DNA from: an uncultured Isosphaeraceae bacterium
Lineage (GTDB): Bacteria; Planctomycetota; Planctomycetia; Isosphaerales; Isosphaeraceae
DNA: 8,331 bases
Assembly (NCBI GenBank): GCA_937907405.1
Contig: CALCIC010000856.1
Span: 1 to 8,331 of the forward strand
Reading direction: 5' to 3'
A program made the translations under genes and the position numbers. Of the stretch, positions 6,069 to 8,331 are shown one piece after another (the first letter of the stretch is position 1; every line of letters begins with the position of its first letter). The notes under the pieces were generated by a model. The model had not been told where the DNA came from and made no database searches. It worked only from the letters and a program-made list of their open reading frames with translations.

Positions 6069-6166
6069 ACCAGGCCGACGCGCAAGCGAGCGGAGCGCCC
6101 GGAAAAGCTCGAAGGGGGGCGGCGCAACCTATATCGGATAATCCCTCGCTTGCGCGTCGGGCTGGT
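6069..6166. repeat. Long inverted repeat, family B, copy 2 (24-bp arms)
   Basis: Arms 6069-6092 and 6143-6166 are reverse complements at 22 of 24 positions and share the core GCGCAAGCGAG / CTCGCTTGCGC with the element at 2566-2676. The 50-base loop is unrelated in sequence to the loop of copy 1, so the arms are conserved while the interior is not. It lies downstream of the low-complexity gene and upstream of the PhoU gene, outside coding sequence like copy 1. Confidence 0.88.
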
Positions 6167-6207
6167 ATTCGAGCAAATCCGCGGCAGGAGGGAGAAGCAC
6201 GAACGTC

Positions 6208-6247
6208 GGGCGGGCGCGGGGCGAATCGATTCGCCCCGCGCCCGCCC
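6208..6247 (-). terminator. Perfect 40-bp palindrome, probable terminator of the low-complexity gene
   Basis: Bases 6208-6227 and 6228-6247 are exact reverse complements with no spacer; the centre is GCGAATC|GATTCGC and the outer part is almost pure G+C. It begins 46 bases after the stop codon of the minus-strand gene. As RNA it would form a very stable hairpin of about 18 bp with a 4-base loop. The downstream minus-strand sequence (GACGTTCGTGCTTCTCC) is only moderately T-rich, so it is not a textbook intrinsic terminator. It could instead protect the 3' end of the mRNA or bind a dimeric protein. Confidence 0.55.
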
Positions 6248-6293
6248 TTGTGGAATCAGTCCGACCGTCGGTCGATCGATTCAGCTCGACAGG

Positions 6294-8331
6294 TCAGTAG
6301 TTCTTCCCCTTGAGCGGGGGCCCGATGCCGTGGGTCGGCAGGTAGTACATGTCGGTGGGGATCTTGTCGCCGGGGCGCCAGTATCCGAGGTCGTACTGGG
6401 CCTCCCAGGGGGGATCCATGATCAGGTTGTAGGGCAAGGCGAGGATCTGGCCGGCGAACAGGCCGATCGACGCGAACGGCTGCGCGATCTGGTTTCGCTG
6501 GGTGGTCTGGGTGTGCTTGTCGACCGGGTAGGCCATGAACCGTCCCAGGGGGCCGACGAAGTGCTCGACGCTGTGGCCGTAGCGTTCGAGCATGGGGTCC
6601 TGGAAGTACAACGGCATGTGGCAAGTGGCGGCGGCGGCCCAGTACTTGCGCTGAGAACTCCAGTCGCGGGCGCCCAGGGGCACCCAGTCCTCGGGCACGG
6701 GGATGGCGCGGATCGGCCGGGCCTCGGCCGGGCTGGGGGCTCGGCTGATGTCGATCTGGGTCTGGCTCCGCAGGTCCGAGTTGGGATCGTACGGAGCGGC
6801 GGCCGGTGGTGGGGGGACCGCGGCGGCCGGCTGGCTCTGGGCGATCCGGGTCTCGTCGTCGATCCGTCGCGCCACCTCGTCGACGCGGCCCTGAAGCTCT
6901 GGGCTCAACGTCGAGACCGGATTCGCCCGGGCGGGCAAGAACGAGTCGAAACCCGTCGATGCGCCGGGGGCCGGGGCTTGAGCGGGAACCTCGACCGGAT
7001 CGACGGTCGGCTGAACCTGAGCCGGCTCGTCAGCCGGAACCGGCTCGGGAGCGGGCGCGGGCGATCCTTCGACGGCCTCGGCGACCGGGGCCGGCGCGGG
7101 CACCTCCTGGATCGGGTCGACGGCCGGCTCGGGAGCGAGCAGCTCCTCGGTCGAAGGCGCGGCGGGGGCCGCTTCGGGTTCGGGTTCGGGTTCGGCCGGG
7201 ACGGCTTCGGGCTGGGCGGTCGACAGGCCGGCCGGGGGGGCGACGACCTGGGGCAGATCCACCGGAGCGCCGGAGGGACCCGCCGGGGATTGAGGGAGAT
7301 CGGCGGCCGGCTCGGGCAGCGGCGTCAAGGCGGCGTCGACCGATCCCACCCCGCGATCCCGGAGGTCGCTCGGAAGCGCGGGGAGGTCCAACTCCGCCGC
7401 GGAGGGGACGGCGGCCGTCCTCGGCGCCTCAAGCTCGTCGAGCATGGCCGGCGCCGGGACCGGCACCGGGGCCGGAGCGGTCGGGGTCGACGCGCCCAGG
7501 GGAGGCAGGGCCAGCGGCTCGACGTCCAGCGGCGGGACCGCCGAGGGCGCCGGCGTCGCGGCTTCCTCGGGCGTCTCCAGGGTGATCGGGGCCGGCGCGG
7601 GCGCCGTCGGCTCGGGGGAGGCGTTCGAGAGCGTCACGCTTTCGTCGACGGACGCCGGGGAGACCGCGATCGGGGCCGCGGCGACGGCCGGCTCGGCGGC
7701 GGCGAGTTCGGGCATCGCGGCCGCGGGCTCGGGCTCGGGCACGGGCGGGGCCGAGACGGCGCCGACTCCGAACGAGGCGGCTTCAATCGGTTGCGAGGGA
7801 GCGAGGACGGGGGGCTGACCGACCGGGTCGGAGGCCGGAGCCGGGGCTTCCCGGTCGTCGGGGGCGCCGAGCTGGATACGGGTCACGGGGGGGGCGTCGG
7901 CGAGATCCAGGGCCGGGCTCGCGGCCTGGCCGCGGTCGTCGGCGACGAGGGGTTGGGGCGTCGCTGGCGCCTGGGGCACGTCCGGCAGCGGCGTGGGCGC
8001 GCCGGGGATCGGCGGCAGCCCGGCGCGGGCGTCGGCCCGGGCCCGAGCCTGGTCGTCGCTCCCGTTCCCGGCCGGCAGTTCGGCGGCCGTCAGGCGGATC
8101 GGCTCGACCTGGTCGTCCCCCTCGCGACGGACGGTCGACGCCTTCGCGGGCGAGACGGAGGCGTCCCTGGCGGGCGCGGGGGCCGCGGCGGCGATCCGGG
8201 TCTGGGACTGGGCCGCGGCGGGCACGACGCCGGCGGGCCGCGCGGACCGCTGGCTGATGGCGTAGGCCGGTTCCGAGCCGATCGACTCGCGGAGCCCGCG
8301 CTGGGCTCGCTCGATCGCCTGCGTGAGCTTG
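6294..8331 (-). CDS. Long Pro/Ala/Glu-rich protein with a putative planctomycete C-terminal domain (N-terminus outside window)
   Basis: 678 residues are visible, ending at TGA 6296-6294. A GTG at 8225 could start a shorter frame, but the reading frame continues without a stop to the right edge and encodes a plausible amphipathic stretch (KLTQAIERAQRGLRES). The true start is therefore beyond the window. About 540 residues are low-complexity, dominated by Ala, Pro, Glu, Val, Asp and Ser with APAP and EPEPEPE runs, most likely disordered. Short exceptions include LSPELQGRVDEVARRIDDETRI. The last 138 or so residues (about 6297-6710) are a different, aromatic-rich domain with CHMPLYFQDPMLERYGHS, QPFASIGLFAGQILALPYNL and DLGYWRPGDKIPT. 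I recall similar PLYFEDxxLERYG...QP...LPY...PG blocks at the C-terminus of uncharacterised planctomycete proteins, often with a signal peptide. An envelope role (long flexible spacer carrying a small folded end) is inference. No enzyme motif is seen. Confidence 0.85.
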   Translation of the reverse strand, partial: KLTQAIERAQRGLRESIGSEPAYAISQRSARPAGVVPAAAQSQTRIAAAAPAPARDASVSPAKASTVRREGDDQVEPIRLTAAELPAGNGSDDQARARADARAGLPPIPGAPTPLPDVPQAPATPQPLVADDRGQAASPALDLADAPPVTRIQLGAPDDREAPAPASDPVGQPPVLAPSQPIEAASFGVGAVSAPPVPEPEPAAAMPELAAAEPAVAAAPIAVSPASVDESVTLSNASPEPTAPAPAPITLETPEEAATPAPSAVPPLDVEPLALPPLGASTPTAPAPVPVPAPAMLDELEAPRTAAVPSAAELDLPALPSDLRDRGVGSVDAALTPLPEPAADLPQSPAGPSGAPVDLPQVVAPPAGLSTAQPEAVPAEPEPEPEAAPAAPSTEELLAPEPAVDPIQEVPAPAPVAEAVEGSPAPAPEPVPADEPAQVQPTVDPVEVPAQAPAPGASTGFDSFLPARANPVSTLSPELQGRVDEVARRIDDETRIAQSQPAAAVPPPPAAAPYDPNSDLRSQTQIDISRAPSPAEARPIRAIPVPEDWVPLGARDWSSQRKYWAAAATCHMPLYFQDPMLERYGHSVEHFVGPLGRFMAYPVDKHTQTTQRNQIAQPFASIGLFAGQILALPYNLIMDPPWEAQYDLGYWRPGDKIPTDMYYLPTHGIGPPLKGKNY

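Larger units (their letters stand above)
5822..6293. other. Non-coding region between PhoU gene and the low-complexity gene
   Basis: Both neighbours are on the minus strand, so this holds the end of one transcript and the start of the PhoU transcript. I see no gene. It contains a degenerate family B arm (5919-5938), a complete family B element (6069-6166) and a 40-bp perfect palindrome (6208-6247). Bases about 5940-6030 are more AT-rich than the surroundings and are the likely site of the PhoU promoter, but no clean -35/-10 pair was found there. Confidence 0.7.

Noticed and set aside
2566..6166. CRISPR-like array suggested by recurring palindromic repeats
   Set aside because: Copies are kilobases apart, in inverted pairs with differing loops, with no regular spacing and no cas genes.
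7173..7195. Tandem TTCGGG hexamers
   Set aside because: Fewer than four copies, encoding the EPEPEPE run of the low-complexity protein; explained by amino-acid bias.
6806..7585. 259-codon Arg/Pro-rich open frame on the plus strand
   Set aside because: Antisense of the low-complexity Pro/Ala gene; its composition is simply the complement of GCC/CCG-type codons.

Overview
The window is very GC-rich and reads as chromosome from a planctomycete, most likely of the Isosphaeraceae type (Singulisphaera, Paludisphaera or Isosphaera-like). The grounds are a DUF1501 protein, an aldo/keto reductase with a twin-arginine signal, a long Pro/Ala/Glu-rich protein whose C-terminal domain resembles planctomycete proteins I recall, and dispersed palindromic repeats with an AAGCCCGACGCGCAAGCGAG arm, which I recall as common in such genomes. 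The taxonomic call is inference from these families; no rRNA or tRNA gene is present.

Layout, left to right. (1) 3-749 (+) is the 3' end of a DUF1501 gene. (2) 750-1356 has no convincing gene. It holds one long inverted repeat (941-1012, family A) and a doubtful 54-codon ORF. (3) 1357-2429 (-) is a two-gene operon: an AbiEii-like nucleotidyltransferase followed, with a 4-bp ATGA overlap, by a small acidic protein of unknown family. (4) 2430-3178 is non-coding and carries a large inverted repeat (2566-2676, family B). (5) 3179-5069 (+) is a tight pair: a Tat-signal aldo/keto reductase and a double-GNAT acetyltransferase four bases downstream. (6) 5084-5821 (-) is a PhoU-family protein, convergent with the acetyltransferase and only 14 bases from it. 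(7) 5822-6293 is non-coding, with a second family B repeat, a degenerate single arm and a perfect 40-bp palindrome. (8) 6294-8331 (-) is the C-terminal 678 residues of a long low-complexity protein whose N-terminus lies beyond the right edge.

The genes do not form one pathway. DUF1501, aldo/keto reductase, PhoU and the low-complexity protein look like ordinary planctomycete chromosome content. The nucleotidyltransferase operon, lying between two different palindromic repeats, is the part that looks most like an accessory islet. It is also the best candidate for something undescribed, because the usual AbiEi partner is absent and an unfamiliar acidic protein occupies the coupled position. True starts differ from the longest reading frames for four genes (3179, 5821, 1698, and the right-edge protein, which continues past its first in-window start codon). 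Shine-Dalgarno positions support the first three.
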